Assembly: GCF_002843315.1 (NCBI RefSeq)
Contig: NZ_MVDD01000019.1
Location: 1 to 64,000, forward strand
Length of the DNA: 64,000 nt
DNA from: Labilibaculum filiforme
GTDB lineage: Bacteria > Bacteroidota > Bacteroidia > Bacteroidales > Marinifilaceae
Direction of reading: 5' to 3'
Part shown: in pieces, positions 41,864-50,742 of the stretch
How the letters are laid out: each line of letters begins with the position of its first letter
Numbering within the stretch: position 1 is the first letter of the stretch
The notes under the pieces: generated by a model
Databases searched by the model: none
The model's input: the letters and a program-made list of their open reading frames with translations, nothing else
Told to the model about the DNA's origin: nothing
Program-made: the position numbers and the translations under genes

Positions 41864-42970
41864 ATGAATCGATTTATCGGATTTTTAAAAAAAGAGTTCT
41901 ACCATATCTTTCGAGACAAAAGATCAATGCTTATTCTATTTGGAATGCCCATTGTTCAGATTTTACTTTTCGGATATGTAATTAATACCGACCTTAAAGA
42001 TGTTCAGATGGCTGTTTTAGATCATTCAAAGGATGAATATTCTGCAGAAATCATTAATAAAATTACTTCTTCGGGCTATTTTAAACTTACCGAAAATTTA
42101 GAGTCTTTGGAAGAAGCCGATGCGGTTTTTAGAAAAGGGAATGTGAAAGTAATATTAGTTATTGAACCTGATTTGGGTAAGAATCTAATCAAAAACACAG
42201 CTGGTAATATTCAAATTTTAACCGATGCATCGGATCCAAATACTGCAAATTTAGAGGTTAATTATCTACAAGGAATTCTTCAGAATTATAATTTGGAAAT
42301 TAATCGGGGGAAGCAAACTCCACTTTCTATTCAGGCCAAGTCACGAATGTATTTTAATGCGAATTTAGAGAGTGTATTTATGTTTATACCAGGAATTATG
42401 GCAACAATATTAATGCTGGTTTCAGCCATGATGACCTCTATTTCTATCGCCAGAGAAAAGGAACTGGGAACCATGGAAATCTTATTGGTATCGCCTTTAA
42501 ATCCTTTACAAATTATCTTGGGAAAGGTTGCACCTTACCTGGTTTTGTCATTTATCAATGCATTGGTAATTATAGGGATGGGTTATTTTATATTTGGAGT
42601 GCCCGTATTAGGTAGTTTTGCTTTACTAATGGCCGAGAGTGTTTTGTTTATATTTTTAGCATTATCAATAGGTATTTTTATTTCTACTGTGTCGAAAAAC
42701 CAACAGGTAGCTATGATGCTTTCCATGTTTGCTTTAATGTTACCTACAATTATCCTTTCCGGTTTTATTTTTCCAATAAGAAATATGCCAATTCCTTTGC
42801 AAGTGTTTAGTAATATAATTCCACCTAAATGGTTCATTATAATATTGAAAAATATTATGCTGAAAGGGGTAGGTATTGAATATATATGGAAGGAAACATT
42901 GATTTTAATAGCTATGACATTTGGTTTTATTGGTCTTAGCTTAAAAAAGTTTAAAACAAGGTTGGAGTAA
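41864..42970 (+). CDS. ABC-2 type permease (YbhS/YbhR-like), first subunit
   Basis: This 368-residue permease begins with a cytoplasmic FLKKEFYHIFRDKRSMLILFG motif region and one membrane helix. A periplasmic domain follows (about residues 45-175), then five C-terminal helices including FIPGIMATILMLVSAMMTS and the REKELGTMEILLVSPL loop that contacts the ATPase. It pairs with the following permease. The operon spacing is 26 bp upstream and 17 bp downstream. Confidence 0.9.
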   Translation: MNRFIGFLKKEFYHIFRDKRSMLILFGMPIVQILLFGYVINTDLKDVQMAVLDHSKDEYSAEIINKITSSGYFKLTENLESLEEADAVFRKGNVKVILVIEPDLGKNLIKNTAGNIQILTDASDPNTANLEVNYLQGILQNYNLEINRGKQTPLSIQAKSRMYFNANLESVFMFIPGIMATILMLVSAMMTSISIAREKELGTMEILLVSPLNPLQIILGKVAPYLVLSFINALVIIGMGYFIFGVPVLGSFALLMAESVLFIFLALSIGIFISTVSKNQQVAMMLSMFALMLPTIILSGFIFPIRNMPIPLQVFSNIIPPKWFIIILKNIMLKGVGIEYIWKETLILIAMTFGFIGLSLKKFKTRLE

Positions 42971-42987
42971 TTTAGAAAGAAACAGTT

Positions 42988-44106
42988 ATGCAAGTATTAA
43001 AATATTTATTACAGAAAGAGTTTTTACAAATTTTTCGCAACAAAAGTATGTTGCCAATTATTTTTGTAATGCCAATTCTACAACTTTGTATCCTATCTTT
43101 TGCAGCAACTTACGATATGAAAAATACAAATTTGTATGTTGTTGATAAAGATCTTTCAAGTCATTCCAGAGAGTTAATATCTAAATTTAACGGGTCCCCA
43201 TTTTTTACCGTTAAAGAAATTGGATTCTCGGAGGAAGAGGCCGAGGATGAGTTATTTAAAGATAATATTGATGCGATTCTTGTTTTTAACAATGATTTTG
43301 GGAAATCTGTCGATTTAAGAACACAGGCATCGGTTCAAGTTTTGGTTAATGCTATCAATGCTAGTTCGGCCGGTTTATACAACGCTTACATCAACTCGGT
43401 TATATTGGATTATAATTCAGGTATAAAACCGAATTTTGTAGGAGTTGCACAAGGTGTTCCGTACAATATTGTTCAAACCACTTATTCGCATCAGTTTAAT
43501 CCTGAGATGAAGTATATTCCTTACATGTTGCCTGGATTGCTTGTGCTATTGGTTACTGTGGTTGCCTTGTTTTTATCTGCAATGAATGTAGTGCGCGAAA
43601 AAGAGATCGGAACCATTGAACAGATAAATGTTACTCCAATAAGAAAGTCTCAATTTCTGATGGCGAAATTAATTCCTTTTCTGATAATTGGTTTTTTTGA
43701 ATTGGGACTTGGTTTGTTAATTGCAGCATTTGGATTTCAAATACCAATTTTAGGTTCTATCTGGTTAATTTATTTGGTTGCATTTGTGTATTTAATAGCA
43801 ATTTTGGGTTTTGGATTATTAATTTCGACACAAACCGACACACAGCAGCAAGCGATGTTTATTGCTTGGTTCTTTATGGTAATCTTTCTCTTAATGAGTG
43901 GTTTATTCACGCCAATTGAAAGCATGCCAGAATGGGGACAAAAGTTAAATACGCTCAATCCAATTGCTTATTTTATCAAAATTATTAGAATGATTTTATT
44001 AAAAGGTTCGGGATTTTTTGATATTCTAAGAGAGATAGTCATTTTGAGTGTGTTTGCATTGGTTTCGATTACATTTGCTGTTCGTATGCACAGAAAGGTT
44101 TCCTAG
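42988..44106 (+). CDS. ABC-2 type permease (YbhS/YbhR-like), second subunit
   Basis: This 372-residue paralogue of the preceding permease has the same layout: LLQKEFLQIFRNKSMLPIIF at the start, a periplasmic part, then MLPGLLVLLVTVVALFLSA and VREKEIGTIEQINVTPI. The two should form a heterodimeric channel for the export of a small amphipathic compound, as in YbhFSR. It is the last gene of the operon. A weak ATAGAT / ATCTAT hairpin follows at about 44144-44168. Confidence 0.9.
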   Translation: MQVLKYLLQKEFLQIFRNKSMLPIIFVMPILQLCILSFAATYDMKNTNLYVVDKDLSSHSRELISKFNGSPFFTVKEIGFSEEEAEDELFKDNIDAILVFNNDFGKSVDLRTQASVQVLVNAINASSAGLYNAYINSVILDYNSGIKPNFVGVAQGVPYNIVQTTYSHQFNPEMKYIPYMLPGLLVLLVTVVALFLSAMNVVREKEIGTIEQINVTPIRKSQFLMAKLIPFLIIGFFELGLGLLIAAFGFQIPILGSIWLIYLVAFVYLIAILGFGLLISTQTDTQQQAMFIAWFFMVIFLLMSGLFTPIESMPEWGQKLNTLNPIAYFIKIIRMILLKGSGFFDILREIVILSVFALVSITFAVRMHRKVS

Positions 44107-44241
44107 GGGCAATGGTTTCGAACTAATTGCAACTTACCGACTGATAGATTGCTTTTATCTATTTTTATCGGATTAATTAATCAGAACAGTGTTACTTTGA
44201 ATAAAATTTATACTCAATAATTCCAGTTTAACACGCAAAAT

Positions 44242-45528
44242 ATGTTAGGAGCACAGCATAAATTACACGAATCGTTACACCTCGAGTTTCTTAAAATTGA
44301 AAGAAAACGGGTTGGTGTTATTTTAATTCTTTTTCTGATTAGCTCATGGCTTATTCCAGTTTTGCATTACATCATTCCAAATTTATTAAGAGATTCCCTG
44401 AATAATAAAGAGTTTGTTTATACCATGCTGGTTTGGTGGCTAATTTTTTTCCTGTTCGAAGTTCTTGTTTTTATAAGGATGCATTGGCACATTAAAAACA
44501 ATCGCCCCCTTTCAAAAAAAGTATTGATTCCTAATTTACTAATGGAGTTTGCATTACCTGCAATTATTTTATTTAATGCAGTAAAATACGATAACTCACT
44601 TTTGGTACTGGAATACGATGGACTAACTTTTTATTTTTTGCTTTTGATGCTATCAGCTATGCACCTTGATTTTAAAATTTCTTTGGCCGCTGGGATATTG
44701 GCTTGTTTAGGATATTTTGGAGTTTCATATTGGGGAATACAGTTTTTGAAACCAGTGGGAGATATCGAGCAAATGATTGAAATTTATTCGATGCGGAGTA
44801 TGGGATTACTCGCGGCAGGGATAATTGCTGGTGTTGTAGCTGTGGAAATTCGAAAGAGAGTGAATAATCTATTGAAAGCGAAAGATACTCAGATTGAAAT
44901 GGAATCCCTTTTAGGCCAACAGTTATCTATTGATGTTGCCAGAGAACTAATTTTACACCCTAACGATAAGGTGGGACAAAAAATTATTGGCTCTATCATG
45001 TTTATGGATATTAGAAATTTTACAAGCATGGCCGATTTTCAGAGCCCCGAAGAAACCATCGCATTTCAAAATGCAATTTTCGATCCATTAATTCGTATTA
45101 TCGAGAAAAACAATGGGATTATTCACCAAATATTAGGGGATGGATTTATGGCTTCTTTCGGAGTTACTACAGAAAACCCAGATCATGTTCGCGATGCATA
45201 TCTTGCAGGTATTCAAATAGTAGAGGTGATTAGTCATTGTAGAAATGTAATCGATGGGAAGCAGACTCGAGTAGGAATTGGTCTTCACTGTGGTGAAGTA
45301 ATTACAGGTAATATTGGAAATGAGATTCGTAAACAATTTTCTATTGCAGGTAAAAATGTAATTATAGCTTCGCGAATAGAACAATTAAATAAGCAGTTCG
45401 ATTCACAATTCTTAGTGAGTAAAGCAGTAGCTACTCAATTAAATGGGAATCAAAATAATTTGCTTGATCTTGGAATGGTGAAAGTAAAAGGCATTGATGA
45501 AAAAATAGGAATTTTACAGGTGCTGTAA
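44242..45528 (+). CDS. membrane-bound class III adenylate cyclase
   Basis: This 428-residue protein has an N-terminal membrane region of about six helices (residues 25-210) and a cytoplasmic class III cyclase domain (about 250-425). The two metal-binding aspartates are present: Asp256 in IMFMDIRNFTSMAD and Asp300 in QILGDGFMASFG. RVGIGLHCGEVITGNIG and the FSIAGKNVIIASRIEQL segment complete the fold. Substrate choice between ATP and GTP is not decided, but bacterial members of this type mostly make cAMP. The gene is monocistronic. A sensor kinase with a cyclic-nucleotide-binding domain lies about 15 kb away. Confidence 0.85.
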   Translation: MLGAQHKLHESLHLEFLKIERKRVGVILILFLISSWLIPVLHYIIPNLLRDSLNNKEFVYTMLVWWLIFFLFEVLVFIRMHWHIKNNRPLSKKVLIPNLLMEFALPAIILFNAVKYDNSLLVLEYDGLTFYFLLLMLSAMHLDFKISLAAGILACLGYFGVSYWGIQFLKPVGDIEQMIEIYSMRSMGLLAAGIIAGVVAVEIRKRVNNLLKAKDTQIEMESLLGQQLSIDVARELILHPNDKVGQKIIGSIMFMDIRNFTSMADFQSPEETIAFQNAIFDPLIRIIEKNNGIIHQILGDGFMASFGVTTENPDHVRDAYLAGIQIVEVISHCRNVIDGKQTRVGIGLHCGEVITGNIGNEIRKQFSIAGKNVIIASRIEQLNKQFDSQFLVSKAVATQLNGNQNNLLDLGMVKVKGIDEKIGILQVL

Positions 45529-45901
45529 TCATTCGTAAGTTTGGTCTTTTGGTAGAAAATTACTGGTACGTTTTTCGCTCAAAATCTGAAACTTATAATT
45601 ATTTTTTAATTTTTCAGCCCATCTGTCCTAAATAATGCTTTCCTAAAGGCTCTAAAGTCAATTGGAATGCAATTTATTTTTTATTTTATATCGGCCCAAC
45701 AAACTTGTTTTGATGATTAAATGAGTTATATTTGTGATTAACGTCACTATTTTTACTATTTATAAATAGAGGCTAATTTAGAATGATATTTCGGAAAAAT
45801 ATAAACATTTTTGTATTCGTAATAGTACAAAGTATGTGTTGGCTTGTTGCCGGGATGATTTGTGTAGTTGAAATATAGCAAGTGGAATCAAATTACGTTT
45901 A
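45529..45901. other. intergenic region before serine hydrolase
   Basis: No coding sequence is seen. It holds the promoter at 45705-45734 and, about 15 nt after its predicted start, a perfect 14-bp palindrome CTATTTATAAATAG (45756-45769) that could be an operator or a 5' hairpin. Confidence 0.5.
45705..45734 (+). promoter_or_regulatory. promoter of the serine hydrolase gene
   Basis: TTG (45705-45707), exactly 19 nt, then a perfect TATATTTG (45727-45734). The 5' untranslated region would be about 160 nt. Confidence 0.7.
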
Positions 45902-47242
45902 ATGATTGCAAGAAGATTAGTATCAGTATTTATAGTTATAGCTCTGGTTATCATCGACCAGACATTTAGTTTCTCTTCTCAAGAAGCTCCCTCTGTACCG
46001 ATAGATAACAGCATTGAAGCTGTGTCTCATCGAATTTCAAATGAATTATCGGAAACCGAAGAAACGGAAAGAGCAGATTATTTGTTGAATCGCTTTTTAA
46101 ATAAGTGGGAGGTGGCAGGAGCGACTGTTGCTGTTGTTAAAGATGGCAAACTAGTTTTCGCGAAAGGTTATGGTTATTCCGATATTGATAAGGAGAAAAT
46201 TGTTGAACCTTCTAATTTATTTAGAATTGCTAGTGTTTCTAAACTGATTACCGCAACAGCAATTATGAAATTGCAGGAGGAGGGAAAGTTACATTTAGAT
46301 GATTTTGTTTTTGGAGAACATGGTATTTTGAATGATTCCATATATTCCGATATAAAAGATAGTAGAAGTAAAAGAATAACAGTAGAGCATTTGCTTCGTC
46401 ATTCTGCAGGTTATACAAGTAAATACGGGGATCCAATGTTTTTGCCTTTGGCAATTGCACAAAAAATGAATGTGGAGCCACCAATCGATGCCCAAACAAC
46501 CATACAGTTTGCTTTGTCAAGAAGATTGAATTTTACACCAGGTACAAGAGGTAGTTATTCCAATTTAGGATATGTAATTCTAGAAAAAGTAATTGAAAAA
46601 ATTGCAGACGCACCTTACGAAATGTATGTAAAAACTCATGTTTTAAATCCGGCAGGAATATATGATATGCATTTAGGACATAGTTTACAAGAGGATCATT
46701 TTCCCAATGAGGTGAACTATTACGAGCAATCAAATGCAGTGAAAATTGAGGCTTTCGATGGATCTGGTAAAACTGTTTTTAAAAGTAATGGTGGAAATAA
46801 TTTGGAAGTTTTAGGTGGTGCAGGAGGTTGGGTAGCATCGGCCGCCGAGCTTATTAAATTTATGATGGCCATTGATGGTGATGATACGCTTCCAGATATT
46901 CTTTCGAAAAAGAGTGTTGAGTATATGACTACACCAAATAAACTTGGCCATAGTCCAATTGGCTGGAAAGGCACTCGAGGTGATGGAACTTGGTGGAGAA
47001 CCGGAAGCTTAGCCGGAAGTTCAGCTTTATTAAAGCATGAACAAAACGGCTTAAGTTATGTAATAATTACCAATAGCTCTACTTGGCGAGGTTCTGATTT
47101 CACAAAGGATCTTAGCGCTTTAATGAGTCAATTTTTAAAATCAGTGAAGCAGTGGCCCGAACATGATCTTTTTAATCATTTCGAAGCACGGCAAGAGGTA
47201 ATAGCTCTTGATAAATTACCGGCCTATGATGACTGGAGCTAA
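45902..47242 (+). CDS. exported serine hydrolase, beta-lactamase/PBP4-like (class C fold)
   Basis: This 446-residue protein has a hydrophobic N-terminal signal and should act in the periplasm. The Ser-x-x-Lys motif is Ser111-Val-Ser-Lys114 in FRIASVSKLITATAI. The Tyr-x-Asn motif is in RGSYSNLGYVI. A third motif near WRTGSLAGSSALL takes the place of KTG. Members of this family are peptidases, esterases or beta-lactamases, and the motifs do not decide between them. It is flanked by its own promoter and a terminator. Confidence 0.8.
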   Translation: MIARRLVSVFIVIALVIIDQTFSFSSQEAPSVPIDNSIEAVSHRISNELSETEETERADYLLNRFLNKWEVAGATVAVVKDGKLVFAKGYGYSDIDKEKIVEPSNLFRIASVSKLITATAIMKLQEEGKLHLDDFVFGEHGILNDSIYSDIKDSRSKRITVEHLLRHSAGYTSKYGDPMFLPLAIAQKMNVEPPIDAQTTIQFALSRRLNFTPGTRGSYSNLGYVILEKVIEKIADAPYEMYVKTHVLNPAGIYDMHLGHSLQEDHFPNEVNYYEQSNAVKIEAFDGSGKTVFKSNGGNNLEVLGGAGGWVASAAELIKFMMAIDGDDTLPDILSKKSVEYMTTPNKLGHSPIGWKGTRGDGTWWRTGSLAGSSALLKHEQNGLSYVIITNSSTWRGSDFTKDLSALMSQFLKSVKQWPEHDLFNHFEARQEVIALDKLPAYDDWS

Positions 47243-47284
47243 GTAATTCATCCATTCTAATTTCTAAATCAAACAAAATTTTCT

Positions 47285-47326
47285 GAAACTACTTTCTAAT
47301 TGATTAGGGAGAAGTTTCTTTGTTTT
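47285..47326 (+). terminator. probable terminator after serine hydrolase
   Basis: GAAACTACTTTCT pairs with AGGGAGAAGTTTC with G-T pairs and a mismatch, followed by a T-rich stretch. The rest of the 330-bp gap to buk holds the palindrome GAGTTAACTC (47371-47380) and the buk promoter. Confidence 0.5.
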
Positions 47327-47502
47327 ATCTGAACTTTCTTTTAGTAAGTTTAGCATTTTGTTCTTAGTGCGAGTTAACTCAGTGCTTAAGAGTCATTAAG
47401 AAAGCACCTTCGTATTTTCTCCCATTTGTCGTGTTTTGTGATGATTTATTACTAAAAACCAAACTAAATAGATAAATTGAAGTAAAATGTCAGTAAATGA
47501 TA

Positions 47503-47531
47503 TTGAATTCTAATCAAGTTTGGTATTTTTG
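47503..47531 (+). promoter_or_regulatory. promoter of butyrate kinase gene
   Basis: TTG (47503-47505), 18 nt, then a perfect TATTTTTG (47524-47531). The start would be about 35 nt before the ATG. Confidence 0.7.
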
Positions 47532-47573
47532 CATTCAAATTGAATATTACACAAACACAAACATACTTAACAA

Positions 47574-48650
47574 ATGGAAACTCGTAGAATCTTAGCTATT
47601 AATCCTGGCTCCACGTCTACCAAAATCGCTGTATTTCAGGGAGATAAATCTGTTTTTTTGAAGAATATTAAGCATTCGAACGAAGAATTGGCTCAATTCG
47701 GTAAAATTTCGGAACAATTCGAATTTCGTAAGAATATTATTATGAAAGAGCTGATTGATGCTGAAATTCAAATCGATTTGATCGAAGCCGTTGTAGGACG
47801 AGGTGGTTTGGTAAAGCCAATTGAATCTGGAATTTATTCGGTAAATGAACGTTTAAAAGAGGATTTAAGGATTGGTGTACTTGGTGAACATGCGAGTAAT
47901 TTAGGTGGTTTGATAGCCGATAACATTGCCCAAGCATTACCAAAAGCGAAAGCTTATATTGCTGATCCTGTTGTTGTCGATGAAATGATTGATGTTGCTA
48001 GAGTATCCGGACATCCAGAATTTGAAAGAGTATCTATTTTTCACGCTCTAAACCAGAAAGCAATTGGTCGTGCATATGCACAATCGGTGGATAAAAAATA
48101 TGAGGATGTAAATGTGATTGTTGCTCATTTAGGTGGTGGTATTTCTGTTGGTGCTCATCGTAAAGGTCGAGTAATTGATGTAAATAATGCATTAGATGGG
48201 GAAGGACCATTTTCTCCTGAAAGATCGGGAACTCTTCCTGCAGGAGCATTAGCTAAGCTTTGTTTTAGCGGAAACTATACGCTCGAGCAGGTGAAAAAAA
48301 TGATTAAAGGAGAAGGTGGATTGGTTGCACATATAGGAACAAATGATGCTTACGATGTAGAGCTGAAAGCTAAGGCTGGTGATGAAAAAGCAAAATTAAT
48401 TCAAGATGCCATGTCCTATCAAGTTGGAAAAGCTATTGGAGAAATGGCTAGCGTTCTTAAAGGTGAAGTGGATGGAATTCTTCTAACAGGAGGAATTGCT
48501 CACAATCCTGACTTGGTTAACTATATTAAAGAAATGGTTTCTTTTATCGCGCCGGTAGTTGTTTACCCCGGAGAGGATGAAATGAAGGCTTTAGCAATGA
48601 ATGGATACATGGTTTTGCGTGGAGAAATTCAGCCTCGAGAATATTGTTAA
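47574..48650 (+). CDS. buk: butyrate kinase
   Basis: This 358-residue ASKHA-fold kinase makes ATP and butyrate from butyryl phosphate. Marks are RILAINPGSTSTKIAVF at the start, VGRGGLVKPIESGIY, VIVAHLGGGISVGAHRKG, and DGILLTGGIAHNPDLV. The length fits butyrate kinase rather than acetate kinase (about 400). Branched-chain fatty acid kinase activity is possible. The usual partner, phosphate butyryltransferase, is not adjacent on either side. It has its own promoter and terminator. Confidence 0.92.
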   Translation: METRRILAINPGSTSTKIAVFQGDKSVFLKNIKHSNEELAQFGKISEQFEFRKNIIMKELIDAEIQIDLIEAVVGRGGLVKPIESGIYSVNERLKEDLRIGVLGEHASNLGGLIADNIAQALPKAKAYIADPVVVDEMIDVARVSGHPEFERVSIFHALNQKAIGRAYAQSVDKKYEDVNVIVAHLGGGISVGAHRKGRVIDVNNALDGEGPFSPERSGTLPAGALAKLCFSGNYTLEQVKKMIKGEGGLVAHIGTNDAYDVELKAKAGDEKAKLIQDAMSYQVGKAIGEMASVLKGEVDGILLTGGIAHNPDLVNYIKEMVSFIAPVVVYPGEDEMKALAMNGYMVLRGEIQPREYC

Positions 48651-48670
48651 TACGATAACAGACTAATGGA

Positions 48671-48702
48671 TAAAGCCTTCGGTACTACCGAAGGCTTTTT
48701 TT
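48671..48702 (+). terminator. terminator after buk
   Basis: A perfect hairpin AAGCCTTCGGT / ACCGAAGGCTT is followed by seven T. The remaining 280 bp up to the hydrogenase genes show no coding sequence and no clear promoter. Confidence 0.92.
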
Positions 48703-48985
48703 GTGCTCAACAATCACTGTTTAAAAGAAGTCTAAATTCAAATAAAGCATGTTTTAGAACAGAGTCTGTTGAATATAAAGCTAAAATAGTTGAAAGTATT
48801 ATTTTCTAAAGCATTATATTTTGCAGGCTATCTATAAAATTAAAAATATTATGTGATGTTTAATTTTCGGCACCTGTTGTAAATGATTGATGGTTAGATA
48901 TTTTAATTTAATAGAGAAAAATTTCTTTAATTTAACTATCTTCAAGTAGAAACTCTATTATTATTAACTCTTAAACCATTACTTT

Positions 48986-49453
48986 ATGGATTTTCAAGAA
49001 AAATTAGTGCAGAATTTGGTTTCGAAATATGGTAGGGATCGTGAAAATTTGCTTCCAATTTTACAAGGAGTGATTGATCAGGAACGATATCTTTCAGAAG
49101 AAGTAATTCTTAAAATTGCAAAAGAAATGAGTATTCCTGCAGCCCATGTTTACGGTACTGCAAGTTTTTATTCGTTTCTGGATATAGAACCACGAGGGAA
49201 ATATGTTATTCGTGTGTGTAAAACAATTACATGCGCCATGAAAGGGAAGAATCAAATAATTCTTGCGATTGAGGATTTTTTGAAAATTAAAGTGGGTGAA
49301 ACTACAATCGATAAAAAGTTTACTATTCTTCAAACCAATTGTTTGGGATGGTGTCATAAAGCTCCTGCCATGTTAATTAACGATGAGGTGTATACAGAAC
49401 TAACCACGGAATCAGTTGTGGATATTCTTCGGGAGTATAAAGCAAAAGAGTAA
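48986..49453 (+). CDS. NuoE-like [2Fe-2S] subunit of NADH/[FeFe] hydrogenase (HydC type)
   Basis: This 155-residue thioredoxin-like ferredoxin carries one [2Fe-2S] cluster. The ligands are VCKTITCAMKG (Cys-x4-Cys) and TNCLGWCHKAP (Cys-x3-Cys). The N-terminal helical part includes VYGTASFYSFLDIEPRGKY. It is the smallest subunit of a three-gene set with a NuoF-like flavoprotein and the hydrogenase subunit. The set transfers electrons from NADH (possibly together with ferredoxin) to H2. It begins the operon. Confidence 0.9.
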   Translation: MDFQEKLVQNLVSKYGRDRENLLPILQGVIDQERYLSEEVILKIAKEMSIPAAHVYGTASFYSFLDIEPRGKYVIRVCKTITCAMKGKNQIILAIEDFLKIKVGETTIDKKFTILQTNCLGWCHKAPAMLINDEVYTELTTESVVDILREYKAKE

Positions 49454-49500
49454 ATAATATAATCGAAGCAAGCAAGACTAACATTTAAATACCCGATGGT

Positions 49501-50694
49501 ATGACAACAACAGCAGCTAAAAAACAACTTCATAGAATCGATTTGATTTTTAAACACGAGGATGATTGCAAAGAGATTCTTCGGAACGCATTTTCAAGAT
49601 CTGATCAGGAAATTGTTAATGAAATGGTGAATTCTGGTCTTAAAGGCAGAGGTGGAGCTGGATTTCCAACAGGTTTAAAATGGAAATTGGCAGCCGAATC
49701 TGATGAAAAAGAAAAATATGTAATCTGTAACGCCGACGAGGGGGAACCAGGCACATTTAAAGATAGGGAGATACTCTCGAGAGTACCACATAAAGTTCTT
49801 TCGGGAATGGCAGTGTGTGCTAAAATTATTGGTGCACAAAAAGGATATATTTATTTAAGGGGAGAATATAAATTCTTGGTTCCTGATTTGAATAAAGAGC
49901 TAGGAAAATTTCATGATATATTGGATGACCTAGGATTAGATTTTCGGGTGGAAATATTTTTGGGAAGTGGAGCATATATTTGTGGGGAAGAGAGTGCTCT
50001 AATTGAATCGATGGAAGGAAAAAGAGGAGAGCCGAGAAATAAACCACCTTTCCCGAGTGTTAGAGGCTTTAAAGGGAAGCCAACCGTAGTTAATAATGTA
50101 GAAACACTTGCGCACTCTTATACCATTCTAAAATTTGGTGCGAAAAAGTTTCGGGATCTTGGTGTGAAAGACTCACGAGGGTCAAAAGTGTTTTCTGTTT
50201 CGGGAGATACTCCAATACCAGGTATTTATGAGTTGGAATTGGGAATGACTGTTCAAGATTTTGTCGACGATTTTAGCGATGGTGATTGCAAAGCTGTGCA
50301 AGTTGGAGGAGCATCAGGTTTTCTGGTTCCGCGAAAGCGTTTTGGTAAAACAACGATTGGTTACGAAGGGAAATTAACGGGTATATCCTTACCTACCGGT
50401 GGATCAATGATGATTTTTAATAGTTCGCGATCCATGTATAATGTCCTAAATAATTATTTGGAATTTTTTGAGGAAGAATCTTGCGGACAGTGTACTCCAT
50501 GCAGGGTTGGTTGCCAACAACTTTTAAAAGGAATTCGAGCTGTAAAACGTGGTGAAAAACCAGCGTCTTACCTCGACCAACTACTCAAATTAACTGAAAC
50601 AATGAAGTTAACAGCTAAATGTGGATTGGGACAGTCTGTGGCGAATTCGTTTTCGTCTATTGTAGAAAATTTTCGTGAGGAGATGATTTATTAG
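49501..50694 (+). CDS. NuoF-like NADH-binding flavoprotein of hydrogenase (HydB type)
   Basis: This 397-residue subunit binds FMN and NADH. GLKGRGGAGFPTGLKW and CNADEGEPGTFKDRE belong to the FMN/NADH site, and SCGQCTPCRVGCQQL holds three ligands of a [4Fe-4S] cluster, with the fourth Cys in TAKCGLG. It lacks the extra N-terminal and C-terminal ferredoxin domains seen in some HydB proteins. This may mean fewer electron entry routes than in the Thermotoga enzyme. It lies between the NuoE-like gene (47 bp) and the hydrogenase gene (48 bp). Confidence 0.9.
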   Translation: MTTTAAKKQLHRIDLIFKHEDDCKEILRNAFSRSDQEIVNEMVNSGLKGRGGAGFPTGLKWKLAAESDEKEKYVICNADEGEPGTFKDREILSRVPHKVLSGMAVCAKIIGAQKGYIYLRGEYKFLVPDLNKELGKFHDILDDLGLDFRVEIFLGSGAYICGEESALIESMEGKRGEPRNKPPFPSVRGFKGKPTVVNNVETLAHSYTILKFGAKKFRDLGVKDSRGSKVFSVSGDTPIPGIYELELGMTVQDFVDDFSDGDCKAVQVGGASGFLVPRKRFGKTTIGYEGKLTGISLPTGGSMMIFNSSRSMYNVLNNYLEFFEEESCGQCTPCRVGCQQLLKGIRAVKRGEKPASYLDQLLKLTETMKLTAKCGLGQSVANSFSSIVENFREEMIY

Positions 50695-50742
50695 AAAGAA
50701 AATAACCAATCTGAAATTTGAACCATTTAAATCGAAATTGAT

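Noticed and set aside
42583-42993. 136-codon antisense ORF in the permease gene
   Set aside because: It is a shadow of the transmembrane coding sequence and has no gene features of its own.
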